This document shows, in pieces, positions 17,516 to 24,576 of a DNA stretch of 64,000 bases (the first letter of the stretch is position 1; each line of letters opens with the position of its first letter). This DNA comes from Streptomyces tubercidicus. GTDB taxonomy: Bacteria; Actinomycetota; Actinomycetes; Streptomycetales; Streptomycetaceae. The stretch lies in the NCBI RefSeq assembly GCF_027497495.1, contig NZ_CP114205.1:3038001-3102000 (forward strand), given 5' to 3'. The notes under the pieces were generated by a model. The model saw nothing but the letters and a program-made list of their open reading frames with translations. It was not told where the DNA came from and ran no database searches. The position numbers and the translations under genes are program-made.

Positions 17516-17551
17516 CCCCGCCCCCGTCGCAGGTTGGCGACGGGGGCGGGG
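17516..17551. terminator. Strong hairpin after the glycopolymer plus arm
   Basis: A perfect 15-bp stem (17516-17530 with 17537-17551) around AGGTTG. The stem reads CCCCGCCCCCGTCGC. It closes the plus-strand arm and precedes the converging TetR gene at 17745. The rest of 17552-17744 shows nothing recognisable. Confidence 0.75.
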
Positions 17552-17744
17552 AAAGGCGATGTCGGCAACCACCCTCATCCGCATCCCTTGTCGCCCGAAG
17601 ACGCGGCGGTCCGGCGCGACCTGGCGCTCCCACCTGGCCACTCAGGGAGATGGCAACTCCCACCTGCCCACACCCCGTGATACTCACTGTCACAGCAGGC
17701 TGAAGACGTCGCGCCGGGCAAGCCGCCGGATGGTCACCCCCGCC

Positions 17745-18422
17745 TCAACCCCGTACTTCCGGCCCGGCCGTGGCCTCGATCCCCGCGACGATGATGCGTA
17801 GTCCGGCCTCGAAGGCCCGCTCCAGGTCGCCGAACATCTCGCGGCCGGCCAGCGCTGCGAGTGGATAGTCCGGTCCGATCCGCCGTTCGCGCTCGGGCTG
17901 GTCGTAGGCCGGGTCGCGGATCTCGCGGTGGCCGGGCACCGGGTGGACCGACTGGTCCTCGATCACCACGCCCACGGTGAAGTTGTACGCGGTCCACCAG
18001 GCGCGCGCGGCCGCGTCCAGGGTGAAGCCCGCCTCCGTCAGGCAGGTCATCAGGGAGTTGAGCGGGCCTACGGCGGTGCCGTCGGTCATCCGGGTGCCGC
18101 TGAAGACCTTGCCGCCGTCGCGGTAGGCGAGCAGCTCGCGGCGGACCGTGCGGCAGCTGTCGCGGAGCATCTCCTGCCAGGGGCCGGCCTGCGGGCGCGC
18201 ACCGGACCCGCCCCCCTCCAGACGCCCGGCCATCCGCCGGACCATCTCGGTGGCCATCTCGTCCAGCAGTTCCTGCTTGTTCTTGAAGTGCCAGTACAGC
18301 GCGGGGGCCTGGACGTTCAGCTCCTTGGCGATGCCTCGCAGGGTGAGTCCGTCGAGGCCCACCTCGTTCAGCAGCCGCAGTGCGGTGTCCACGACCTGCT
18401 TCCGGTCGATGCGCGAAACCAT
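17745..18422 (-). CDS. TetR family regulator (TetR_C class)
   Basis: 225 residues. The N-terminal HTH is canonical for tetracycline-repressor-type TetR: IDRKQVVDTALRLLNEVGLDGLTLRGIAKEL, then APALYWHFKNKQELL. The C-terminal half fits the TetR_C ligand-binding domain. It is divergent from the FAD monooxygenase gene 37 bp away and flanked by two copies of a CTTAAC-GTTAAG palindrome, so it very probably represses itself and the monooxygenase, released by an aromatic or antibiotic-like ligand. ATG 18422 lacks a Shine-Dalgarno sequence, so the message may be leaderless or nearly so. Confidence 0.9.
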   Translation of the reverse strand: MVSRIDRKQVVDTALRLLNEVGLDGLTLRGIAKELNVQAPALYWHFKNKQELLDEMATEMVRRMAGRLEGGGSGARPQAGPWQEMLRDSCRTVRRELLAYRDGGKVFSGTRMTDGTAVGPLNSLMTCLTEAGFTLDAAARAWWTAYNFTVGVVIEDQSVHPVPGHREIRDPAYDQPERERRIGPDYPLAALAGREMFGDLERAFEAGLRIIVAGIEATAGPEVRG

Positions 18423-18430
18423 GTTGACAA

Positions 18431-18445
18431 CTTAACACCGTTAAG
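18431..18445. promoter_or_regulatory. TetR operator 1
   Basis: CTTAACACCGTTAAG, a 15-bp palindrome (6-bp arms, 3-bp centre) 9 bp from the TetR start. It lies inside the spacer of a plausible monooxygenase promoter, with TTGACA at 18424-18429 and a weak -10 (CATCCT) at 18448-18453. Confidence 0.7.
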
Positions 18446-18459
18446 CCCATCCTCGGGAC

Positions 18460-20055
18460 ATGGAACTTAACAACGTTAAGGAAACCTTTGGCGCCACCCT
18501 GCCCGACGACGGCACGGCGGTCGACGTACTGATCGCCGGTGCGGGCCCGACCGGCATCGCCCTGGCCATCGACCTCACCCGCCGCGGTCTGCGCACTCTG
18601 CTCGTCGAGCGGCAGGAGCACCTCTCGCCCGGCGCCCGCGGCACCGGCGTACAGCCGCGCACCCAGGAGGTCTACGACGACCTCGGGGTGCTGGACGCGG
18701 CCTTCGCGGTCGGCGGCCTCTATCCGGAGACCGCCCGCTGGGAGAACGGCGCGATCGCCGACGTCACCCAGATGATCGAGCGGGTCGACCCGACGCCCGA
18801 CAATCCGTACTCCAACGGCCTGATGGTGCCCCAGTTCCGCAATCTGGAGGTCCTGTACGCGCGGCTGCGGCAGCTCGGCGGGGAGGTGCTCTTCCGCACC
18901 GAACTCACCGCGTTCGACCAGGATTCCGCCGGTGTGACGGCCCGTCTGCGCCATGCCGACGGGGCGGAGCGCACCGTACGCGGCGCCTATCTGGTCGCCA
19001 CCGACGGCGGACGCAGCACCGTGCGCCGCGCGCTGGGCCTGAAGATGAGCGGCCCGGAGCTGGAACCGGTCGCCGTACTGCTCGCGGACGTCCGGGTCGA
19101 CGGCCTGGACCGCGACCACTGGCATCGCTGGGAGTCGCCGACCGGCGGGTTCGCGAGCCTTCTCCCGCTGGCCGGCACCGAATACTTCCAGACCATGATC
19201 GCGGGATTCGACGGCACGCCGGACACCTCACCCGAAACGGTCCGTGCCGAACTCGCGGCGCACACCCACCTCGACGCCGCACAGATCGGCGAGGTCCTGT
19301 GGTCCTCCCTCTTCCGCCCCAGGGCCGGCCTGGTCGACAGCTATCGCACCGGCCGGGTATTCCTGGCCGGCGACGCCGCGCACATCCACTCACCGGCGGG
19401 CGGCCAGGGCCTCAACACCAGTGTCCAGGACGCCTACAACCTCGGCTGGAAGCTCGGCCTGGTGCTGCGGCACGGCGCCCCCGACAGCCTCCTCGACACC
19501 TACGGGACCGAGCGCCGCCCGATCGCCGAGAGCATCCTCGACACCAGCACCCGACTGCACCGCTCCCGCACCCTGGAGCGCGGCCGGGACCTGCACCAGC
19601 TCGGTATCGGCTACCCCGAGAGCCCACTGACGCGGGAGCTGCGTACGGACGTCCCCGAGGGCGCGCCCCGCGCGGGCGACCGCGCCCCCGAGGCCCCGTG
19701 CACCACGGCCGACGGCACGCCCACCCGGCTCTTCGACGCCTTCCGCGGCCCGCACTTCACCGTGCTCGACCTGGGCGGGACCGGCGTCGACGCCGATGCC
19801 CTGCCCGCCGATCCGGCCCTGCTGCGCGTCGTCCGCGTCGGCGGCCCGGCCCCGGACCTGATCGACACCGACGGCCATATCCGCAACGCCTACGGCAGCG
19901 CCCCGGCCGTCCTCCTCATCCGCCCCGACGGATACCTCGCCCTGGCCGCGCCGCCCGAGGACGCGACGGCACAGGTGGCCGCGGCGCTGGGGGCGTACCT
20001 CGGCGCGGGCGCGGGCGCGGACGCTGGCGCGGGTGCGGTACCGGCGGCCTGCTGA
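18460..20055 (+). CDS. FAD-dependent aromatic monooxygenase (class A, PheA/TfdB or Rox-like)
   Basis: 531 residues. Family motifs are complete: GAGPTGIALAIDLTRRG for the FAD-binding Rossmann fold, VATDGGRSTVRRAL as the DG motif, and FLAGDAAHIHSPAGGQGLNTSVQDAYNL as the GD motif, followed by the C-terminal thioredoxin-like domain of phenol-hydroxylase relatives. It should hydroxylate an aromatic substrate with NAD(P)H and O2. Relatives tailor polyketides or inactivate rifampicin or tetracyclines, and the paired TetR_C regulator makes a xenobiotic-responsive role plausible. The Ala/Gly-rich C-terminus (GAGAGADAGAGAVPAAC) is unusual low complexity. ATG 18460 probably gives a leaderless message. 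Confidence 0.88.
   Translation: MELNNVKETFGATLPDDGTAVDVLIAGAGPTGIALAIDLTRRGLRTLLVERQEHLSPGARGTGVQPRTQEVYDDLGVLDAAFAVGGLYPETARWENGAIADVTQMIERVDPTPDNPYSNGLMVPQFRNLEVLYARLRQLGGEVLFRTELTAFDQDSAGVTARLRHADGAERTVRGAYLVATDGGRSTVRRALGLKMSGPELEPVAVLLADVRVDGLDRDHWHRWESPTGGFASLLPLAGTEYFQTMIAGFDGTPDTSPETVRAELAAHTHLDAAQIGEVLWSSLFRPRAGLVDSYRTGRVFLAGDAAHIHSPAGGQGLNTSVQDAYNLGWKLGLVLRHGAPDSLLDTYGTERRPIAESILDTSTRLHRSRTLERGRDLHQLGIGYPESPLTRELRTDVPEGAPRAGDRAPEAPCTTADGTPTRLFDAFRGPHFTVLDLGGTGVDADALPADPALLRVVRVGGPAPDLIDTDGHIRNAYGSAPAVLLIRPDGYLALAAPPEDATAQVAAALGAYLGAGAGADAGAGAVPAAC
18466..18480. promoter_or_regulatory. TetR operator 2, inside monooxygenase codons 3-7
   Basis: CTTAACAACGTTAAG, nearly identical to operator 1 and centred 35 bp from it. 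It encodes Leu-Asn-Asn-Val-Lys of the monooxygenase, so regulator binding would overlap the very start of that message. Confidence 0.65.
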
Positions 20056-20089
20056 ACCCACCGGGCGGGGCGAGAGGAGCGACCGCCGG

Positions 20090-20719
20090 TCACACCTCCG
20101 CCCCCGCAGCAGCCAGCAGCGCCTCCGCTTCCTCGCGGGCCTGACCGATCGGGTCAGGAAAAACATCCAACCCATGGGCGACCAGCGCCCCTTCATGCAG
20201 AAGCATCAGCCCCCGCCCCACCCGGTCCGCCCGGCCAGGAGCCGCGGCCCCGGCCAGATCGGTGAACAGCCCGAGCATCCACTGCTTCTGCGCGGTGATG
20301 ATCGCGTACCCGGGATGGGCCGGATCGCTGATCTCGGCATGGGCGTTGACCATGCTGCACCCCCTGCCGCTGCGCTCGGCCGACCAGGCGCGCGAGGCGT
20401 CGAAGACGGCCAGGATCCGCGCCGCGGGCGACGGCCCCGCGGCATCGAGATACGGCGCCAGAAAGGCCCGCCAGCGTTCATCGCGGTCCGCGAGGTACTC
20501 CACGACGATCTGCTCCTTGGAGCCGAACCGGTCGTAGAGGGTCTTCTTCGTCACCCCGGCCTCGGCCGCGATCAGATCCACCCCGACGGCATGGATGCCG
20601 CGCTCGTAGAACAGCCGCTCGGCAGCCGTGAGGGCGCGGCGCGCGGCGGGCGTCATGGCGACCCGGCCGTGCGTCTGCGAAGTAGCTGCCCGCGGAGGAC
20701 GTGCCTGCGAAATACCCAT
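20090..20719 (-). CDS. TetR/AcrR family regulator
   Basis: 209 residues with HTH region ALTAAERLFYERGIHAVGVDLIAAEAGVTKKTLYDRFGSKEQIV. The ligand domain contains RGCSMVNAHAEISDPAHPG, typical of the YcdC/TetR_C-like group that often controls exporters. It is divergent from the DMT transporter gene at 20801. The 81-bp gap contains two palindromes in opposite orientation (20729-20744 and 20757-20774), strongly suggesting it autoregulates and represses the transporter. The first 22 residues are a poorly conserved extension; an internal start near MTPAARRALTAAERL is possible. Confidence 0.88.
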   Translation of the reverse strand: MGISQARPPRAATSQTHGRVAMTPAARRALTAAERLFYERGIHAVGVDLIAAEAGVTKKTLYDRFGSKEQIVVEYLADRDERWRAFLAPYLDAAGPSPAARILAVFDASRAWSAERSGRGCSMVNAHAEISDPAHPGYAIITAQKQWMLGLFTDLAGAAAPGRADRVGRGLMLLHEGALVAHGLDVFPDPIGQAREEAEALLAAAGAEV

Positions 20720-20728
20720 GCCAAAAAG

Positions 20729-20774
20729 TATACCGATCTGTATAGTGAAAGGGGAGGTAGACAGATCGGTCTAC
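20729..20774. promoter_or_regulatory. Paired operators between TetR and DMT transporter genes
   Basis: TATACCGATCTGTATA (20729-20744) and GTAGACAGATCGGTCTAC (20757-20774) share the core ACAGATCGGT in opposite orientation. Their centres are 29 bp apart, close to three helical turns, so two dimers would bind the same face. They lie upstream of both start codons. Confidence 0.7.
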
Positions 20775-20800
20775 TGAACCGGGCAACTGAAAGGGACGGC

Positions 20801-21763
20801 ATGCGCTTCCTGCTCTCGGCGGCCTTCGTGGTCTGCTGGAGCTCCGGCTTCATCGGGGCCAAGCTCGGCGCGGACAGCGCGCCCGCTGCCACGCTCCTGA
20901 TGTGGCGGTTCCTGCCGCTCGCCGCCGTCCTCGCCCTGGTGGCGGCCACCGCCGCCCGCGCCTCGTGGCGGGACCTGACCGCACGGGACATGGCCCGGCA
21001 GACCGCCATCGGCGCACTCTCCCAGAGCGGCTATCTGTTCACCGTCTATTACGCGATCCAGCTCGGGGTCTCCAGCGGCACCACGGCCCTGATCGACGGC
21101 ACCCAGCCCCTGGTGGCCGGGGCTCTCGCCGGACCGCTGCTGCGCCAGTACGTCTCCCGGCGGCAGTGGCTCGGGCTGTGCCTGGGCCTGGGCGGGGTCG
21201 CCCTGGTCACCACGGCCGATGCGGCGGCCGGCACGGACGTGCGCTGGTGGGCCTATCTCGTCCCGTTCCTCGGGATGTCCTCGCTGGTGGCGGCCACCTT
21301 CCTGGAGGGCCGCTCGCGCACCCGGGTCGCGCCCTCGGTGTCGATGACCGTCCACTGCGCCACCAGCGCCGTCCTCTTCACCGCCCTCGCCGCCGCCACC
21401 GGCACCCTACGGCCGCCCGCCGCGCCCTCGTTCTGGGTCGCGGTCTGCTGGCTGGTGGTGCTGTCGACCTTCGGCGGATACGGGCTGTACTGGCTGATCC
21501 TCCGGCGCTTCGGCGCCACCGAGGTGAACACCCTGATGTTCCTGATGGCACCGGTCACCGCGCTGTGGGGCACCGCCATGTTCGGCGAACCGTTCGGCCC
21601 GCAGACCGCCGCCGGACTGGCAATCGGCCTCGCGGCGGTCGCCCTCGTACGCCGCGGCGCGACACCCACGGCAACGAGCCGTACCGGCAACCCGCCCATA
21701 CGCACACGAGGCCGCACCGGCGCTCCCACCGGTGCGGCCTCGTGCCGGGGAACGGGCGCCTGA
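20801..21763 (+). CDS. EamA/DMT superfamily transporter
   Basis: 320 residues with ten predicted membrane helices in two EamA repeats. The first repeat is LLSAAFVVCWSSGFIGAKLG onward; the second includes GGYGLYWLILRRFGATEVNTLMFLMAPVTALWG. The family exports metabolites or small drugs. ATG 20801 has AAAGGGA 7 nt upstream. Expression is probably controlled by the divergent TetR through the operators at 20729-20774. The last 35 residues (after VALVRRGATP) are Thr/Arg/Gly-rich, unlike the family. They are encoded by a terminator hairpin at 21706-21743, so the reading frame has extended through its own terminator. Confidence 0.88.
   Translation: MRFLLSAAFVVCWSSGFIGAKLGADSAPAATLLMWRFLPLAAVLALVAATAARASWRDLTARDMARQTAIGALSQSGYLFTVYYAIQLGVSSGTTALIDGTQPLVAGALAGPLLRQYVSRRQWLGLCLGLGGVALVTTADAAAGTDVRWWAYLVPFLGMSSLVAATFLEGRSRTRVAPSVSMTVHCATSAVLFTALAAATGTLRPPAAPSFWVAVCWLVVLSTFGGYGLYWLILRRFGATEVNTLMFLMAPVTALWGTAMFGEPFGPQTAAGLAIGLAAVALVRRGATPTATSRTGNPPIRTRGRTGAPTGAASCRGTGA
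21706..21743. terminator. Hairpin inside the 3' end of the DMT transporter gene
   Basis: Perfect 15-bp stem (ACGAGGCCGCACCGG and its complement) with an 8-nt loop, lying before the stop codon at 21761-21763. Confidence 0.6.
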
Positions 21764-21807
21764 GGTGGTGGGCGGCGCCGGCCGGCGTGCCGACGCCGCC
21801 CACCACC
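21764..21807. terminator. Bidirectional terminator between DMT and ESX-like operon
   Basis: GGTGGTGGGCGGCG (21764-21777) pairs perfectly with 21794-21807 over 14 bp, loop 16 nt. It separates the converging transporter gene and the operon that ends at 21821. Confidence 0.65.
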
Positions 21808-21820
21808 GGCGGGTACCAGG

Positions 21821-22183
21821 TCAGAGCTCTTTGAGCAGCCGGATCTTCATGGACGTAGGGAGGCGCGGGTAAAGGCTCATCAGATGCCGCATGGCCCCCG
21901 TTTCACCCTTCTCGCGCTTCACTTGGCGCGCCTCCTCGATCGCCTCGGCACGGAAGTTCTCGTACGTGCGGAACCTTCGGTAGAACCAGTCACGCCGTCG
22001 CTTGTGGTGGTTGTAGACCTGGCCCGCCCCGAACGGGACGAAGGAGATCAGAAAGAGGGCTTGCGTGAGCGCATCACCATGCCCATTGACCGCGAGCGCC
22101 ACCGACACGCAAACGCCACCGACCCCCAGAAAAATCAGCAGTGCCGCCAAGGGATGTACGCGCATCGGCTCGCGCCCGCTCAC
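21821..22183 (-). CDS. Small two-helix membrane protein of ESX-like cassette
   Basis: 120 residues, family not recognised. Two hydrophobic helices (LAALLIFLGVGGVCVSVALAV and ALTQALFLISFVPFGAGQVY) are followed by a strongly basic cytoplasmic segment (NHHKRRRDWFYRRFRTYENF) and an amphipathic Arg/Glu-rich helix. It overlaps the upstream gene by ATGA (22180-22183), so it belongs to the cassette of WXG-type and YbaB-type proteins. By position it could be an immunity protein or membrane partner for the 248-residue protein just upstream; that is inference only. Confidence 0.6.
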   Translation of the reverse strand: MSGREPMRVHPLAALLIFLGVGGVCVSVALAVNGHGDALTQALFLISFVPFGAGQVYNHHKRRRDWFYRRFRTYENFRAEAIEEARQVKREKGETGAMRHLMSLYPRLPTSMKIRLLKEL

Positions 22184-22926
22184 GCCGTGCCCTTGGGCCA
22201 GTGGCCAATGGGGGGGCCGGGGAAATCTTGGGCGCTCTTGGCCTGCCCCTTGATGCGGTTCAGTTCCTCAACCTGGGTTCCCAGGGCTGCGAGCGCTGCC
22301 ATGACCGCTGCGCCTACGCCCGCAGCGGTGAACCCTGCTGCATCCGCGAAGACCAGGGCAGCGGCGGGAGCACCGACCCCGGTCATCAGCGCGCCGATAG
22401 CTGCAACCGTACCGATGACAGCCTTGGCCAGGAGCGCTCCCAGCGCAGCGTAGAACACGAGCCCGGTGCTGGCGCAGATCGTGCAGGACAAGGACACCTG
22501 GTCCGCGATGCTCCCGATCCGCCCTGCAGCCGAGGACTGTCCCCGCACCGAGTCCAGGTAGAGGGTTGCCGCATCCCCTTTCCAACGACGGGGAGCCTGC
22601 AGGGCCTTCCAGTCCGTCTGCCCCTGCACAGCCGATGCGGGGGTCTGAATCCTGTCAACCCATTCAGACGAAATTTTATAAAGCGCAATGGGAGCCGCCG
22701 CAGCCTTCAGTGCATCCTCAATCTTGTCGATCACCCATTTCGCGAGTTCCCTCAACTTCTCGGCGATCCACATGAGGGCATCAGCTATTTTCTGTGGCAT
22801 GTACCACGCATCGCCCGCCTTCTGTGCCGTCGGAACGAGTTCCTCTTTCTTTTGTGACAGCTTGTTCACGCCGGACTTCAGCTCGCTGGTCAGAGCCTGA
22901 TACTGCGAAAGATTGAAGGTAGTCAT
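22180..22926 (-). CDS. WXG-type ESX substrate-like protein with hydrophobic C-terminal half
   Basis: 248 residues. The N-terminal 120 residues are helical and charged, with coiled-coil potential (LTSELKSGVNKLSQKKEEL), and end in a WxG-like turn at RRWKGDAATLYLDSV. The C-terminal half has two long hydrophobic segments (about residues 150-200, including FYAALGALLAKAVIGTVAAIGALMTG), which could be membrane-inserting or pore-forming. Such N-terminal ESX domain plus variable C-terminal domain layouts are typical of secreted T7SS effectors. It carries a 21-of-22-nt repeat shared with the next gene. No catalytic motif was recognised. Start ATG 22926. Confidence 0.55.
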   Translation of the reverse strand: MTTFNLSQYQALTSELKSGVNKLSQKKEELVPTAQKAGDAWYMPQKIADALMWIAEKLRELAKWVIDKIEDALKAAAAPIALYKISSEWVDRIQTPASAVQGQTDWKALQAPRRWKGDAATLYLDSVRGQSSAAGRIGSIADQVSLSCTICASTGLVFYAALGALLAKAVIGTVAAIGALMTGVGAPAAALVFADAAGFTAAGVGAAVMAALAALGTQVEELNRIKGQAKSAQDFPGPPIGHWPKGTA

Positions 22927-22938
22927 GCCGCCCCCTGT

Positions 22939-23244
22939 TCAGTACGTTCCCTCGACATGCGCCTTTGTTTCTTCTTCTTGGTTATCGTAGGCCGTCGCGC
23001 TCTTGATCAGGGCATCAGCTATTTCCTGTGTGCGCTGCTGGCCTTCCTTGCACCGGTCAGATATCTGGTCGACCGCAGCCTCGTAGGCCGAAAACACGAT
23101 CTGGAATATGCCTGCTTCAAGGCGAGTGGCGCGCAGCCCCTCTACGGCATGGTGAAGTTTTCCCAGAGCGTCGCTCTGGTTATCCCACATGCGCGCTTCG
23201 GAGCGCAGCACATCGGTGACCACCTTGATGTCGGGATTTACCAC
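22939..23244 (-). CDS. WXG100-like small helical protein (DUF6317-type)
   Basis: 101 residues, predicted as a two-helix hairpin like ESAT-6/CFP-10 proteins. MVNPDIKVVTDVLRSEARMWD starts helix 1 and YEAAVDQISDRCKEGQQ begins helix 2. The WXG turn is not canonical. The tail YDNQEEETKAHVEG resembles the C-terminal export region (YxxxD/E) of WXG100 substrates. It is 12 bp from both neighbours' boundaries, so it is operonic. It probably pairs with the 248-residue protein, by analogy with heterodimeric ESX substrates. Confidence 0.6.
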   Translation of the reverse strand: MVNPDIKVVTDVLRSEARMWDNQSDALGKLHHAVEGLRATRLEAGIFQIVFSAYEAAVDQISDRCKEGQQRTQEIADALIKSATAYDNQEEETKAHVEGTY

Positions 23245-23256
23245 GAGCCTGCTCCT

Positions 23257-24012
23257 TCAGAGGTTGTTGAGGCGACTGGGGTCGCGGAGGGCAGCCATCG
23301 CCTCGTCGAGCAGGCCGTCGAGCTTCTGCCCCTCCCCCTCCGCCTGCTCGGAAACACTGCTGCGGGCCAGGGCGGAACGCGCATCCGCGAGCGCCTCACC
23401 GAGGGCCCGGTTGATCTGGGTCACCGACGCTTTTGCAGCCCAACTCGCGTCCACGTCACACGATGCAAGGGATGCAGGGGTGAGAGTGATCGTCACGCGT
23501 CCGGCCGGATCCGATCCCGATGCCTGCGCTGCTTCGTCGGGAGCGATTTCGAAGCTGTTCGCAGCGCTCAGAGAGGAGATGACATCTTCCACGAGCTGGT
23601 CCAGCGGACGGGAAATCACGTACCGGGTGTCCCGCTCCTCTGGGACAGGAGTCCCGTGCGCCTCGGCGCGCGACGCCGGGGCGGCGCCCATATTCCCCCT
23701 TCCCGGGCTCGCATCCCAGGGGCCACTGGGAAAGTCCTGTGACCAGGTATCCATGAGTTCAGAATGTGCATTATGGGCAGCCTCGACCACAGCCATGCCG
23801 AGACCGCCGGACTTGCAACGCTTTCCCCAGTCCGAGGCGGCCGTTATGTCCTGCGGGAGCCCGTCACCGCCGACCGTGACCCGCACTGCACCCTGTGCGT
23901 CCGATCCTTCCGCCCTTTCAGGGCGGCTCCCTTGGATGCCGGAAAGCATGCCTTGGAGCTCGGCGGTGTAACTCTGGAACTGCTCCAGCTCCTGGCGGAA
24001 CGCATTGTCCAT
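23257..24012 (-). CDS. Tandem YbaB/EbfC-like domain protein
   Basis: 251 residues, first gene of the ESX-like operon. Residues 1-80 look like one YbaB fold: helix FRQELEQFQSYTAELQGML, strand AVRVTVGGDGLPQDITAA, then helix GLGMAVVEAAHNAHSELMD. Residues about 125-235 repeat the pattern: RPLDQLVEDVISSLSAAN, strand GRVTITLTPASLASCDVD, helix ASVTQINRALGEALADARSAL. The two copies are joined by a Pro/Gly-rich linker. Single YbaB-like proteins are common beside actinobacterial WXG genes; a fused pair would be a built-in dimer. Function in these loci is unknown. ATG 24012 is preceded by GGGGGGATGAAGCCGC. Confidence 0.65.
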   Translation of the reverse strand: MDNAFRQELEQFQSYTAELQGMLSGIQGSRPERAEGSDAQGAVRVTVGGDGLPQDITAASDWGKRCKSGGLGMAVVEAAHNAHSELMDTWSQDFPSGPWDASPGRGNMGAAPASRAEAHGTPVPEERDTRYVISRPLDQLVEDVISSLSAANSFEIAPDEAAQASGSDPAGRVTITLTPASLASCDVDASWAAKASVTQINRALGEALADARSALARSSVSEQAEGEGQKLDGLLDEAMAALRDPSRLNNL

Positions 24013-24576
24013 GCGGCTTCATCCCCCCGTATGTCGGTACATTTCCACGCGTTCGCATGGCGAACTCAACGCGCCGACCGTAACAATGCCCACCACCCAG
24101 GCGCAGCGTCAGCCTGACGCATCATCACGAGGTTTCAGAATCTGCCAGAACCGTCCACCAAATGTTCACATGACTGGTAGAAATTTAAACGGCCGGGTCG
24201 GAAGCCAAGTCGCTGCAGAAGTAGCCAAGTTCGCTGAAGAGGCGGGCGACGCCCCGCCTGCTGCCCCTCCTCACGGTTGCCCCGGTCGGAGGACGAGGCA
24301 CCGCGGAGTGCGGTGCCGTCGCCGCCGTGGACCTGCTGGAGGAACACCCGCACGCGTACCCGGCGTTCGCCCCCGTGATCGCCGCCGCACACGCTCACCG
24401 GGACATCCATATCCGCTCCTACGCCGATGACCTCGACGCCTTCACACCGGCGTAAGAGGCGGATCACGCCGTGCGCTACGTGTGGGGTCCCGGCACGTTG
24501 GCGACCGACGACAACGTGCCGGGAGGCGCGGCACCGGGGCATGCGAGCCCGGCAAGATCCAGACGAGCGGTCCTGG
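24013..24576. other. Intergenic region with a coding remnant
   Basis: 564 bp without a confident gene. It holds the promoter side of the ESX-like operon, an AT-rich patch at 24176-24190 and two imperfect direct repeats beginning GCCAAGT (24204 and 24223). A plus-strand frame open from about 24224 to the stop at 24455 encodes a protein-like stretch ending HIRSYADDLDAFTPA. The first usual start in that frame is GTG 24327. It looks like the 3' end of a lost gene; I do not recognise the family. Confidence 0.35.
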
